44,201 bases of DNA from CAMBRQ01 sp945870325. GTDB lineage: Bacteria > Bacillota > Clostridia > Lachnospirales > Lachnospiraceae. The notes below the pieces were generated by a model. The model searched no databases. It was not told the origin of the DNA and worked only from the letters and a program-made list of their open reading frames with translations. The stretch covers positions 1 through 44,201 of the forward strand of contig NZ_JBNPMC010000031.1 in the NCBI RefSeq assembly GCF_050313795.1, given 5' to 3'. Below are positions 8,915 through 17,520 of this stretch, one piece after another. How positions within the stretch are numbered: the first letter of the stretch is position 1; the number at the start of each line of letters is the position of its first letter. The position numbers and the translations under genes were made by a program.

Positions 8915-9661
8915 ATGAAGATGAATAAGGATTTTTTGGAAATTTATAGGGAAAGCAGTCTGTTTGAAAGAAGAGAGCAGGTTCAGCCACATATGTCGTA
9001 TGCACATGAGAAGGAGCGGCACCGGGTAATCAAAGAAGGACGGATTGATTTGTTGGATTCGGCGCTTCAGATTCCGCCGGATGGGACGGCGGGAATCCTG
9101 TCGAAAGATGCTTTGCGCAATCAGAAGAATATGTTGATTGCTGCGATTACGATGTTTACACGTTCTGCGATGGATGGTGGGCTGCCGGAAGAACTGGCAT
9201 ATGCTATGAGTGACAGTTATATTCTGATGGGGGAAGAGTGTTCTACAGTAGAAGAGATAGACAGGCTCTATAACCATGCGTTTCGGGAATTCACCTACGC
9301 AGTTGCCAGGAAAGGAAACCGGCATTACAGGGCAGCGATAGATAGTGCGATCCATTATATTGCGATTCATCTTCATGAAAAGATTACGTTGGAGATGGTG
9401 GCTGATGCAGTTGGAATGAGTCCCTGCCATCTGTCAAGGGTGTTTCGGCAGGAGACAGGCATATCGATGGTGGACTTTGTACAGCAGGAAAGGATTGAGG
9501 CAGCAAAACATATGCTCATCTATTCGGATGCTACTTTGTCCGCAATCAGTCAGTATCTTTATTTTTCAACACAGAGTTATTTTATCCGTATTTTTAAAAA
9601 ACATGTCGGAATGACACCGGGACAGTACCGCCAGTCTTATCGTGAAAACGGTGAATGGTAG
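8915..9661 (+). CDS. AraC-family regulator divergent from GH3
   Basis: The protein has 248 residues. The N-terminal region (1-145) starts with the pattern PHMSYAHEKERHRVIKEGR and carries ALRNQKNMLIAAITMFTRSAMDGGLPEELAYAMSDSYI, an alpha-helical effector domain seen in a group of clostridial AraC proteins. The C-terminal HTH_18 domain (about 146-248) has the first helix-turn-helix at ITLEMVADAVGMSPCHLSRVFRQETG and the family closing motif FKKHVGMTPGQYRQ. It is divergent from the GH3 beta-glucosidase with 130 bp between start codons and two TAAAATCTTG boxes in that space, so local control of the GH3 gene is the natural inference. A second in-frame ATG two codons on is an alternative start. Confidence 0.88.
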   Translation: MKMNKDFLEIYRESSLFERREQVQPHMSYAHEKERHRVIKEGRIDLLDSALQIPPDGTAGILSKDALRNQKNMLIAAITMFTRSAMDGGLPEELAYAMSDSYILMGEECSTVEEIDRLYNHAFREFTYAVARKGNRHYRAAIDSAIHYIAIHLHEKITLEMVADAVGMSPCHLSRVFRQETGISMVDFVQQERIEAAKHMLIYSDATLSAISQYLYFSTQSYFIRIFKKHVGMTPGQYRQSYRENGEW

Positions 9662-9715
9662 AGAAAAGGGAGATGCAGTTGTATAGGGAATATGTACCGG
9701 TCGGTATATTATCGT

Positions 9716-9777
9716 AAAATATGTCGGATTTGTGTGAAAAATAGCATGTGACGTTTATAGGAAACAGAAGTTAAACT
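9716..9777 (+). promoter_or_regulatory. Shared AraC-type operator and promoter, copy 2 (unit B)
   Basis: TAAAAT then ATGTCGGAT at 9721-9729, a weaker second half (CATGTG at +24), and a -10-like TAAACT at 9772-9777, 51 bp from the motif start. The start codon of unit B lies 114 bp after the motif start. This is the copy with one extra base of spacing. Confidence 0.68.
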
Positions 9778-9834
9778 AGAAACAGAGAGACGTTGAGAAA
9801 AGCAATACGATAATATGGCAGGAAGGTGGAGGGA

Positions 9835-11517
9835 ATGATAGAAAGAAACTACTGGATCTGGTACCCTGGGGATTTTGAATTGTATCATGCGATGAAGCAG
9901 AATTTTAGCCGTATTGAGCGGGGAATCGGGTGGCCGGCATTCTGGAAGAGTGAGGGATTCCGCAACAGGGTTGTGTTCCGAAGAAACTATCAATTAGAAA
10001 AGGAGACGGTATTTTCCGTCTATTCAAAATCAATAGGCTATGTGCTTGTGGGAGACAGGAAGTATCCATTTGGACGGGAGATCATATGCGGTCCCGGAGA
10101 AACAGACGTGTCGGTCCATGCGGCATGTATTGAGAAGTTCCCAAGTATTTATATTGCAGGAGACGTTATCTGTTCAGATAGCGGATGGATGGTGGAAGAT
10201 TATGACCAGCCGGCAGTTCCGGTGGGTTATAGCAAATATTTTACGAGGAAAGAGCAAGACCCTTCTGTCTGGGATTATACGGAGAAGATTTATCTGCCGA
10301 TCCGTATAGAAGAAGTGAATGATGGCATACTCTGTGAGTTTGAGACAGAACTGACGGCGCAGATTAAAGTGACCGGACAGATACATAAAAAACAGGAGGA
10401 AACTGGGCAGAGGGATACATATCCAATGCGGATTTACTGTGGGGAATCCAGGGAAGAGGCTTTGAATCAGGAATACTGTTATTATAGTTGGGAGATAGAT
10501 CCGCATACAAAGTGCAGTCCAAGATGCGCAGTGCGGTATGTATTTATCCCGGAGTGCAAAAAAAGTGAGGTACAAGTCCTGGCGATCCACAAGTATGTGG
10601 ATATTCCGGTAAAAGCATCTTTTACTTGTGGCGATGAGTTGCTGAATCAGATATGGAAAGTTGCGGAGCATACATTCAGGCTTTGCAGCGGCATCTTCTT
10701 TATTGATGGAATTAAAAGAGATCGATGGATCTGGAGCGGAGATGCTTATCAGAGCCTTTTTGTAAATCAGTATCTGATGGCAGACCCGGATATTAACCGC
10801 AGAACCTTGCTGGCGCTTCGTGGAAATGATCCGATGACTACTCATATCAATACGATTGTGGATTATTCGTTATTCTGGATTCTGGGCGTGAAGGCTCATT
10901 ATGAGGCATATGCGGATGAAGAATTTTTAAAACAGGTATATCCGAAGATGCTTTCGCTTATGAATTTTTGCGAAGAGCAGCTGGATGAGCATGGGTTCCT
11001 GATTGGGCGTAAGCAGGATTGGATCTATATTGACTGGGCGGATCTGGATAAAGAAGGACCACTCGCCGCAGAGCAGATGCTGCTTGCGGCATGCTATAAG
11101 GCTATGGAGGAAATGGGCAAGGTTCCGGAGTGTTCTGGGGAAGGATATAAAGGGAAATATGAGAAACTTGTAAGAAAGATTGATCAATACTATTGGGATG
11201 AAGAAAAGTCTGCTTATATAGATTCATTTGTTTCGGGAAAGCGGCAGGTGACAAGGCATGCGAATATATTTGCGATCTTATATGGAATCGCAGATGATAA
11301 GCGCCAGGAGCAGATTGTAGGGCATGTATTATTAAATGATGAGATTCCGGCAATTACGACGCCTTATTTTAAGTTTTATGAATTGGATGTCTTATGCCGG
11401 ATGGGCAGGCTTTCCGAGGCGTTCAATCAGATCAAGTCATACTGGGGCGGCATGCTTAGGAAAGGAGCAGTCACATTCTGGGAAGAATATGATCCGAATG
11501 TGCCGGAGGAAGAGTAG
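9835..11517 (+). pseudogene. GH78-like alpha-L-rhamnosidase-related protein, truncated by in-frame amber
   Basis: This is 560 codons from the ATG at 9835 (AGGAAGGTGG upstream; an in-frame GTG at 9826 lies inside the binding site). The N-terminal beta-sandwich region leads to an (alpha/alpha)6 domain with FFIDGIKRDRWIWSGDAYQS, the DGxKRDR-type active-site motif of a GH78-related group in which Asp stands where canonical enzymes have the acidic pair DER. The base-type motif FWEEYDP is near the end. The frame stops at a TAG (11515-11517) just after VPEEE. The same frame then continues YDMYGDRFGKSLCHAWAASP, the expected last helix and C-terminal sandwich of the family. The break is therefore a single nonsense codon, perhaps from CAG. 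Without read-through the product lacks the end of the barrel. Confidence 0.8.
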
Positions 11518-11523
11518 TATGAT

Positions 11524-11766
11524 ATGTACGGCGATAGATTTGGCAAGAGTCTGTGCCATGCATGGGCGGCAAGTCCTGTCTATCTGCTGGGGAAATATTT
11601 TGCCGGTGTTCAAAGTCTCAGTCCGGGAGGAGCGCAGTATGAGGTGAAGCCACGGATGGAGTTCTTACAAGAACTGGAGTGTACATTGCCGATAGGCGAA
11701 GATAGGTGTATACGCATTCGGGGAGATGCCAACGAAGTTAAGATAGAAGAAATGATGGAGGTATAA
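11524..11766 (+). pseudogene. C-terminal remainder of the amber-split GH78-like gene
   Basis: This is 80 codons in the same frame as the preceding part, starting MYGDRFGKSLCHAWAASPVYLLGKYFAGV, the conserved final helix of the GH78-type barrel, then a short beta-rich end. It has no clear ribosome binding site of its own, so it is more likely part of one broken gene than an independent protein, unless read-through or re-initiation occurs. The stop overlaps nothing and the next gene (GH2) starts 2 bases later, so the operon continues. Confidence 0.75.
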
Positions 11767-11767
11767 G

Positions 11768-14140
11768 ATGGAAAAGGTAAGATTTAATGATGGATGGAAG
11801 GTGTGGAAGGATCTGGACCCGTTTGAACTGGTATTCCGTGTGCCCGATGAGGCAGTGGAGGTGCAGCTGCCTCATGATGCCATGTTCCATGAAGAGCAGA
11901 AGCAAGGTGCGGTAAATGGAGGATTTACCGGTAATATTGATGCGGGAGAATATAAGTATTATAAGCAGTTCTTTGTACCGGAAGACTATCACGGTGGTCA
12001 TGTAATGCTGCAGTTTGAAGGAATCTACCGCAATGCCAGCGTGTTCGTCAATCAGTCGAAGGTGGGCGAAAGTGCATATGGATATACGGATTTTACCGTG
12101 GAGATCGGAGATTATCTGAAATATGGTGAACAGAATGATGTCCTGGTGGCGGTAAAATGTGGCACCAGAAGCAGCCGCTGGTATAGTGGTGCCGGAATCT
12201 ATCGTGATGTATATCTGATTCACAGCGGCAGTATCTATGTGAAGCCTAATGGACTGCGTATGACAACGCTGGATGTGGATGCGGACGGCGCACTGGTGTG
12301 TGTATCTGCCAGAATACACAATGACAGCCTGATAGCAGACACGGTAACAGCAACTGTGACAATAAAGGATGCAGATGGCAATGTGGCAGTCAGCAATCGT
12401 TATCCGGTGAGAATCAGAAGCCGTCAGACATTGGAACTTCGTAAGAATCTGTATCTTGACCATGCAAAATTATGGGATGAAACTGAGCCTAATCTATATA
12501 CGGTGACGCTTACTATTTCTAATCAGCAGGAAGTGTTAGATGAAACCGAGATCACATCCGGTGTGAGAAAATTGAACCTGGATAGTCGCCACGGACTTCG
12601 GGTCAATGGAAGAAGTGTGAAATTACGCGGTGCATGTATCCATCACGACCAGGGAATTCTGGGAAGCGCTGCTTATGACGATTATGAGTACCGCAGGGTA
12701 AAACGGCTAAAAGAAGCAGGATTCAATGCCATCCGTTCTGCCCACAACCCAGCATCTCAGGCACTTCTTCGTGCGTGTGATAAGTTAGGGGTCTATGTGA
12801 TGGATGAATTGGTGGATGTATGGAATAAAAGTAAAGTCAGTTATGATTATTCGATTGATTTTGAGCGAAACTGGGAGAAGGATATCGAACATATGGTAGA
12901 GGCTGATTATAATCATCCTTCTGTGATTATGTATTCTACGGGCAATGAGATCTTTGAGATCAGCACAGAGAAAGGCTTAGAAACCAGCTGTATGCTAAGT
13001 GATAAGTTCCATGAACTGGATGCAACTCGTTATACAACGAATGGAATCAACGGTGCATTTGCTGCAGGGGATAGTCTGGCTAAGATTGTGGATGATATCA
13101 CGGATGGACAAGCAGATACCGGAAAAGGTGACGTCAATGTGTTTATGGCAGCATTGGAGACGGATATGCCGGGAATCGTATCACATCCGATACTCGGAGG
13201 TATCCTTGAAAAACTGGAAACAACGATGGATATTATCGGATATAATTACATGACCTCAAGATATCTCATGGATGCGGCAAAATACACCGACCGGGTCATG
13301 GTTGGAACAGAGACCTATCCAAAGCAGATTGCGGAGAACTGGGACGCGATTACCAGATGTTCAGCCGTGATTGGGGATTTTACCTGGACTGGATGGGATT
13401 ACCTGGGAGAAGTGACTTCGGTATATCCGGATCTTATGAACACAGGAGGAGACATCTCGATTCTTGGGAATCGCCGCCCGACCTCCTATTATAGAGAGAT
13501 TGTATTTGGTCTTACGAAGAAGCCGTGTATTGCAGTTCAGAACCCGGCAAGTTATGGGATTCCTCGTAATTTTGGACCTTGGTGCTATACGGATTGTACC
13601 TTTAACTATGCTTATGAAGGACAAGAAGGAAAACCGATCATGATTCAGGTGTATGGCGGCGGAGACAGCGTGGAACTGTTCATAAATGGGAGATCGCTTG
13701 GGGTACAGCCATGCGGGAAAGAGACAAGTTTTGAGACGCAATACCATACAGTATATGAACCAGGCGAACTGGTGGCAGTTGCCTATGAAGATGGAACAGA
13801 GGTTGGACGTATGACTCTTAAGACCGCTGGGAAAGCAGCAAAGATGGCTCTGTCTGCTGAAAAGTATGAGACACTTGCGTTCATAAATGTGGATATTCTG
13901 GACGCACAAGGACTTTTGGTGGCAGATTCAACGATTCTGTTGTCAATACAGGTAGAAGGGGCGGCAGAACTTCTTGCATTTGGAGGAGTTAAGGCAATTC
14001 ACAAGAAAGGATATGAACTTCCTGAGACAACAGCAGGAGAAGGCCATGCATTGGCGATTCTGAAGATGAAAAAAGAAGCAGGGAAGATAACCGTGAAGAT
14101 AACCGGTGAAGGTATTGAGGGAGCAACGGTTGAGTTATAG
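11768..14140 (+). CDS. GH2 beta-galactosidase/beta-glycosidase-type enzyme
   Basis: The protein has 790 residues in the usual GH2 order. The jelly-roll sugar-binding domain (LPHDAMFHEEQ, AGEYKYYKQFFVPEDY, LQFEGIYRNASVFVNQ, about 33-100) precedes an immunoglobulin-like domain, then the TIM barrel (IRSAHNPASQALLRACDKLGV) with acid/base Glu in YSTGNEIFE (about 394) and nucleophile Glu in VGTETYPK (about 515). After that come C-terminal beta domains, including a DUF4982-like part with VELFINGRSLG. It has no signal peptide and is therefore cytoplasmic. GH2 covers beta-galactosidase, glucuronidase and related activities; the exact sugar cannot be read here. It lies between two GH78-type genes in unit B, so it probably removes a beta-linked sugar from the same glycoside. 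Confidence 0.9.
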   Translation: MEKVRFNDGWKVWKDLDPFELVFRVPDEAVEVQLPHDAMFHEEQKQGAVNGGFTGNIDAGEYKYYKQFFVPEDYHGGHVMLQFEGIYRNASVFVNQSKVGESAYGYTDFTVEIGDYLKYGEQNDVLVAVKCGTRSSRWYSGAGIYRDVYLIHSGSIYVKPNGLRMTTLDVDADGALVCVSARIHNDSLIADTVTATVTIKDADGNVAVSNRYPVRIRSRQTLELRKNLYLDHAKLWDETEPNLYTVTLTISNQQEVLDETEITSGVRKLNLDSRHGLRVNGRSVKLRGACIHHDQGILGSAAYDDYEYRRVKRLKEAGFNAIRSAHNPASQALLRACDKLGVYVMDELVDVWNKSKVSYDYSIDFERNWEKDIEHMVEADYNHPSVIMYSTGNEIFEISTEKGLETSCMLSDKFHELDATRYTTNGINGAFAAGDSLAKIVDDITDGQADTGKGDVNVFMAALETDMPGIVSHPILGGILEKLETTMDIIGYNYMTSRYLMDAAKYTDRVMVGTETYPKQIAENWDAITRCSAVIGDFTWTGWDYLGEVTSVYPDLMNTGGDISILGNRRPTSYYREIVFGLTKKPCIAVQNPASYGIPRNFGPWCYTDCTFNYAYEGQEGKPIMIQVYGGGDSVELFINGRSLGVQPCGKETSFETQYHTVYEPGELVAVAYEDGTEVGRMTLKTAGKAAKMALSAEKYETLAFINVDILDAQGLLVADSTILLSIQVEGAAELLAFGGVKAIHKKGYELPETTAGEGHALAILKMKKEAGKITVKITGEGIEGATVEL

Positions 14141-14196
14141 AGAACATATATGCAATAACGAGAAAGATACATGATGTTGTCACAAGGAGGCAGAGA

Positions 14197-16761
14197 ATGA
14201 AAGTTACAGAGTTGCGTGTCAATCATATTAGAGAACCTAAGGGTTACTGTTATGATCCGGTCTCTTTTTCCTGGAAGGTGGAAGCGGAGAACGGAGAAAA
14301 AGAGCAGAAATATGCAAGAATTCTTGTAAAGAAAGGAGCAGAAGTTGTATATGACAGCGGTGAGGATGAACATACGGACAGCCTGGACTATCCGGTGCAG
14401 TTTACATTGGAGCCAAGATGCAGATATGACTGGACGGTTATTGTGAAGGCGGACAACGGAGAAGAGGCAGAAGCATCCAGTTCTTTCGAGACAGGAAAAC
14501 TTAATGAAGAATGGAAAGCGAAGTGGATTACGCCAGGTGAGGGAATCGTCGATGCGGATGCTATGGCAGGATATATTTTGGAAAAAGATGTTGAAGTGCA
14601 GGAAGCAGAAGATGCTCGCCTGTATATCTGTGGACTTGGCGTATATGAGTGTTATATTAACGGAAGAAAAGTGGGAGAAGAATATCTGGCTCCGGGATAT
14701 CATTCTTATGATTTTCACTTGCAGACAAGTGTCTATGATGTAACAGAATATTTAGAATCCGGAAGGAATCATATGGAGATCTGGCTGGGAGAAGGATGGT
14801 TCAAGAGCCGTCTTGGATTCGATGGTGGTATCCCGAATCTTTATGGGGATAAGTTATATGCTATTGCAGAATTATATGCTGGCGGTGAACTGTGCGCAGC
14901 GACCGGAGAAGGCTGGATGAGCAGAAGATCCCCGATTGTCTTCAGCGGCATCTACGATGGAGAGAACTATGACGCGAGATTGGAAGGGACAGGAGCGAAT
15001 GAGGAGAAAGATGCAGTTAAAAGATACCCGGCGGTATGTGAAGCACCGGACCGATGTGGGGCATTGACAGAGCGATATCATCTTCCGATTGTGAAAAAAG
15101 AATCGTTTAAGCCCATAGAAGTGATTGTATCTCCGAAAGGGGAGACAATCCTGGATTTCGGACAGAATCTGACGGGCTGGACAGAGTTCGAAAGTGACTT
15201 GCCAAAAGGATCTCAGATTCGGTTGACCGCTTGTGAGATTCTGCAGGATGGATGCTTCTATCATGAGAACTTAAGACTTGCAAAAACGGAATTTATCTAT
15301 ATTTCAAGTGGAAAGAAAGCACATGTAAGACCGCATTTTACCTTCTATGGATTCCGCTACATGCTGGCAGAGAGAAAAGATGCCGGCGGTGAGTGGAGAG
15401 CGCTTGAGAAGGAGTGTGAATCTTATGATTTTACTGCCTGGCATCTGCGTAGTGATTTTGACCAGATTGGATGGATCGTTACAGGAGATGCTAAGGTGAA
15501 TCAGTTATTCTCCAATGCGCTGTGGGGACAGAAGGATAATTTTCTGGATGTGCCGACGGATTGTCCGCAGCGTGATGAGCGTCTTGGATGGACTGGAGAT
15601 GCACAGGTCTTTTCTGAGACTGCATGCTATAACATGTATATGCCGGCATTTTACCGGAAATACCTGTGGGATATGCGTGCGGAGCAGAGTATTACAGACG
15701 GAGCGGTACCGAATGTAGTGCCTCGAATCAAAGAAGGAATGATTGCGGAATGCGGTAGTTGTCCATGGGCGGATGCGGGAGTCATTATTCCATGGAATGT
15801 TTACCTTCATTATGGAAGTAAGACGTTGCTTGCTGAGACCTATCCGGGAATGAAAGCCTGGGTAGATTATGAGAGACGGATAGAGGAGCAGGAGGAAGGC
15901 GGACATTTGATCAAGAGTGGCTTTCACTTTGCAGACTGGCTGGCGCTGGATAATGAGCAGCCAGGACCATTTGGCGCAACTGATCCGCTCTATATCGCAA
16001 GTGCCTACTATTACCGGGATGCGGATATTATTGCAAGATCTGCCGGGATTCTGGGATATGAAGAGGATGCGGCAGAATATAGGAAGTTAGCAAAAGAGAT
16101 TAAAGAGGCGATTTTTGCAAAATATTTTGATGAGGACGGATTATGCCTGTGCCATACCCAGACGGGAGCAGCGATTGCGATTATGTTCGGCATTACGGAT
16201 GGAAAGGCAATCGAAGAAGGAGAGAATCTATCACAAAGAGTTAGTGAGAATCAGAATCATCTGAATACAGGATTTGTAGGAACCACCATTCTGTGTCCGG
16301 CACTCACCGAGACCGGTCATCATAAGCAGGCAGTAGACCTGCTGTTAAATGAAGATTATCCAAGTTGGCTCTATAGCGTGAATCTAGGAGCGACCACCAT
16401 CTGGGAGAGATGGAATTCAGTTTTGCCGGATGGTCATATGAATCCGGAAGGCATGAACAGCCTGAACCATTATAGTTATGGAAGTATTGAGGCATGGATG
16501 TATGGATATGTGGCAGGAATCCGTGAACTGGAGCCGGGATTCCGAAAGGCCGTGATCGAGCCGCATCCGGATGAAAGGCTTAGATTTGCAGAGTGTACTC
16601 TTGAGACGGCTGCCGGAACTTATCAGTCGAATTGGAGATATGACGAAGCGGGGAAAGTAGCTTATGAGATTGTGGTTCCGTTTGGATGCGAAGGGGAGAT
16701 TCGTCTGATGGATGGACGGTGGATGAACGTGAAGGCAGGGACATATAAGTTTTATAATTAG
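14197..16761 (+). CDS. GH78 alpha-L-rhamnosidase, canonical motif
   Basis: The protein has 854 residues. It has the full bacterial rhamnosidase architecture: an N-terminal FnIII-like domain (about 1-105), the rhamnosidase N-domain (YICGLGVYECYINGRKVGEEYLAPGYHSYD), a concanavalin-like domain (ILDFGQNLTGWTEFE), the six-hairpin catalytic domain with DCPQRDERLGWTGDAQVF at about 454, and base Glu in GATTIWERWNSVLPDG. The C-terminal beta-sandwich closes the protein. It has no signal peptide. It hydrolyses terminal alpha-L-rhamnose from oligosaccharides or aglycones. It is the last gene of unit B, 56 bp after GH2, with an AAGGAGG binding site. Both acid and base residues are present, unlike the two divergent GH78-type genes of units A and B. 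Confidence 0.93.
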   Translation: MKVTELRVNHIREPKGYCYDPVSFSWKVEAENGEKEQKYARILVKKGAEVVYDSGEDEHTDSLDYPVQFTLEPRCRYDWTVIVKADNGEEAEASSSFETGKLNEEWKAKWITPGEGIVDADAMAGYILEKDVEVQEAEDARLYICGLGVYECYINGRKVGEEYLAPGYHSYDFHLQTSVYDVTEYLESGRNHMEIWLGEGWFKSRLGFDGGIPNLYGDKLYAIAELYAGGELCAATGEGWMSRRSPIVFSGIYDGENYDARLEGTGANEEKDAVKRYPAVCEAPDRCGALTERYHLPIVKKESFKPIEVIVSPKGETILDFGQNLTGWTEFESDLPKGSQIRLTACEILQDGCFYHENLRLAKTEFIYISSGKKAHVRPHFTFYGFRYMLAERKDAGGEWRALEKECESYDFTAWHLRSDFDQIGWIVTGDAKVNQLFSNALWGQKDNFLDVPTDCPQRDERLGWTGDAQVFSETACYNMYMPAFYRKYLWDMRAEQSITDGAVPNVVPRIKEGMIAECGSCPWADAGVIIPWNVYLHYGSKTLLAETYPGMKAWVDYERRIEEQEEGGHLIKSGFHFADWLALDNEQPGPFGATDPLYIASAYYYRDADIIARSAGILGYEEDAAEYRKLAKEIKEAIFAKYFDEDGLCLCHTQTGAAIAIMFGITDGKAIEEGENLSQRVSENQNHLNTGFVGTTILCPALTETGHHKQAVDLLLNEDYPSWLYSVNLGATTIWERWNSVLPDGHMNPEGMNSLNHYSYGSIEAWMYGYVAGIRELEPGFRKAVIEPHPDERLRFAECTLETAAGTYQSNWRYDEAGKVAYEIVVPFGCEGEIRLMDGRWMNVKAGTYKFYN

Positions 16762-16840
16762 ATGCTCAGGTTGCGTTTGGTTGCAATTTCTCCGTTATAT
16801 TGTTATTTATCTACACCTTGATTTTTTGATGTACAATGTA

Positions 16841-16878
16841 TTGACGATGTTAATCCTTTGTGATATATTATGCATAAT
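16841..16878 (+). promoter_or_regulatory. Promoter and palindromic operator of the toxin-antitoxin pair
   Basis: TTGACG (16841-16846), 17 bp spacer, TATATT (16864-16869): a strong sigma-A promoter. The perfect 12-bp palindrome ATTATGCATAAT (16867-16878) overlaps the -10 and is a good candidate for autorepression by the ribbon-helix-helix antitoxin. Confidence 0.75.
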
Positions 16879-16898
16879 GAAGATGGGAGGTATATGGG

Positions 16899-17192
16899 AT
16901 GGCTAAGACTGCTAATATTAATATTCGTATAGATCCAGAGACGAAATCTAGCGCAGAAGAACTTTTTGCGAGTTTTGGCATTACAATAACGGATGCAATC
17001 AATATATTTTTACGTAAATCTCTCATGGAGGGTGGGCTGCCTTTTGAGGTTAAACAGCCGCGGTATAATGTGGAGACAGAAGTGGCTATACGTGAAGCAA
17101 AGGCCATTATGGAAGGCCAGATTCAGGCAAAACAGTATTCTTCTGCAAAGGCTTTGTTTGAAGAATTGAATGCGGAAGCAGGTGATAAGTAG
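16899..17192 (+). CDS. dinJ: RelB/DinJ-family antitoxin
   Basis: The protein has 97 residues. The N-terminal ribbon-helix-helix has the DinJ pattern: TANINIRIDPETKSSAEELFASFGITITDAINIFLRKSLMEGGLPFEV. The charged C-terminal part (about 55-97) would wrap the toxin. It starts at the ATG at 16899 with GGGAGG 8 bases upstream. Its stop overlaps the GTG start of the toxin gene by one base, so translation is coupled. DinJ binds and neutralises a YafQ ribonuclease and represses its own promoter, which here has a palindrome over the -10. The pair lies between a sugar unit and a MerR gene and has no metabolic link to them. Confidence 0.9.
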   Translation: MAKTANINIRIDPETKSSAEELFASFGITITDAINIFLRKSLMEGGLPFEVKQPRYNVETEVAIREAKAIMEGQIQAKQYSSAKALFEELNAEAGDK

Positions 17193-17470
17193 TGCTGAAA
17201 TTGGTAACGACTGGACAATTCCGAAAAGATTATAAGCGTGCCAAAAAGAGAGGATACGATATGTCTTTATTGGAAAAAGTTATTGATACACTCTTAGATG
17301 AAAACGTATTGGAAGAACGTTACCGAGATCATGCGTTAGTGGGGAATTATATTGGATTTCGAGAATGTCATATATTACCCGACTGGCTTTTGATTTATGC
17401 GATAGACAAAGGAAAGTTGGTGTTGACGGCGGCACGAACGGGAACACATTCAGATTTGTTTGATAAATAG
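17192..17470 (+). CDS. yafQ: YafQ-family mRNA interferase toxin
   Basis: The protein has 92 residues and starts with GTG (17192), overlapping the antitoxin stop. The RelE/YafQ fold is visible: MLKLVTTGQFRKDYKRAKKRG, then a helix pair, then RDHALVGNYIGFRECHILPDWLLIYA and LTAARTGTHSDLF. The residues that E. coli YafQ uses for catalysis (His50, His63, Asp67, Trp68, His87, Phe91) have counterparts at His47, His60, Asp64, Trp65, His86 and Phe90, so the toxin looks intact. It would cleave mRNA on the ribosome in the cytoplasm when DinJ is degraded. A strong hairpin terminator follows 21 bp downstream. Confidence 0.9.
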   Translation: MLKLVTTGQFRKDYKRAKKRGYDMSLLEKVIDTLLDENVLEERYRDHALVGNYIGFRECHILPDWLLIYAIDKGKLVLTAARTGTHSDLFDK

Positions 17471-17491
17471 TTACATAGGAAGAATAATAGA

Positions 17492-17520
17492 AGCCAGGTG
17501 CGTTATGCACCTGGCTTTTT
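17492..17520 (+). terminator. Intrinsic terminator after the toxin gene
   Basis: A perfect 10-bp stem AGCCAGGTGC / GCACCTGGCT with a 5-base loop, followed by a T run. The right arm also contains the end of the convergent MerR gene (stop at 17505-17503), so the same hairpin can shape both transcripts. Confidence 0.85.

Noticed and set aside
11515..11517. Stop-codon reassignment (TAG read as glutamine) in this organism
   Set aside because: Several intact genes here end in TAG at the expected family length (for example pgmB and rhaD), so the code is standard.
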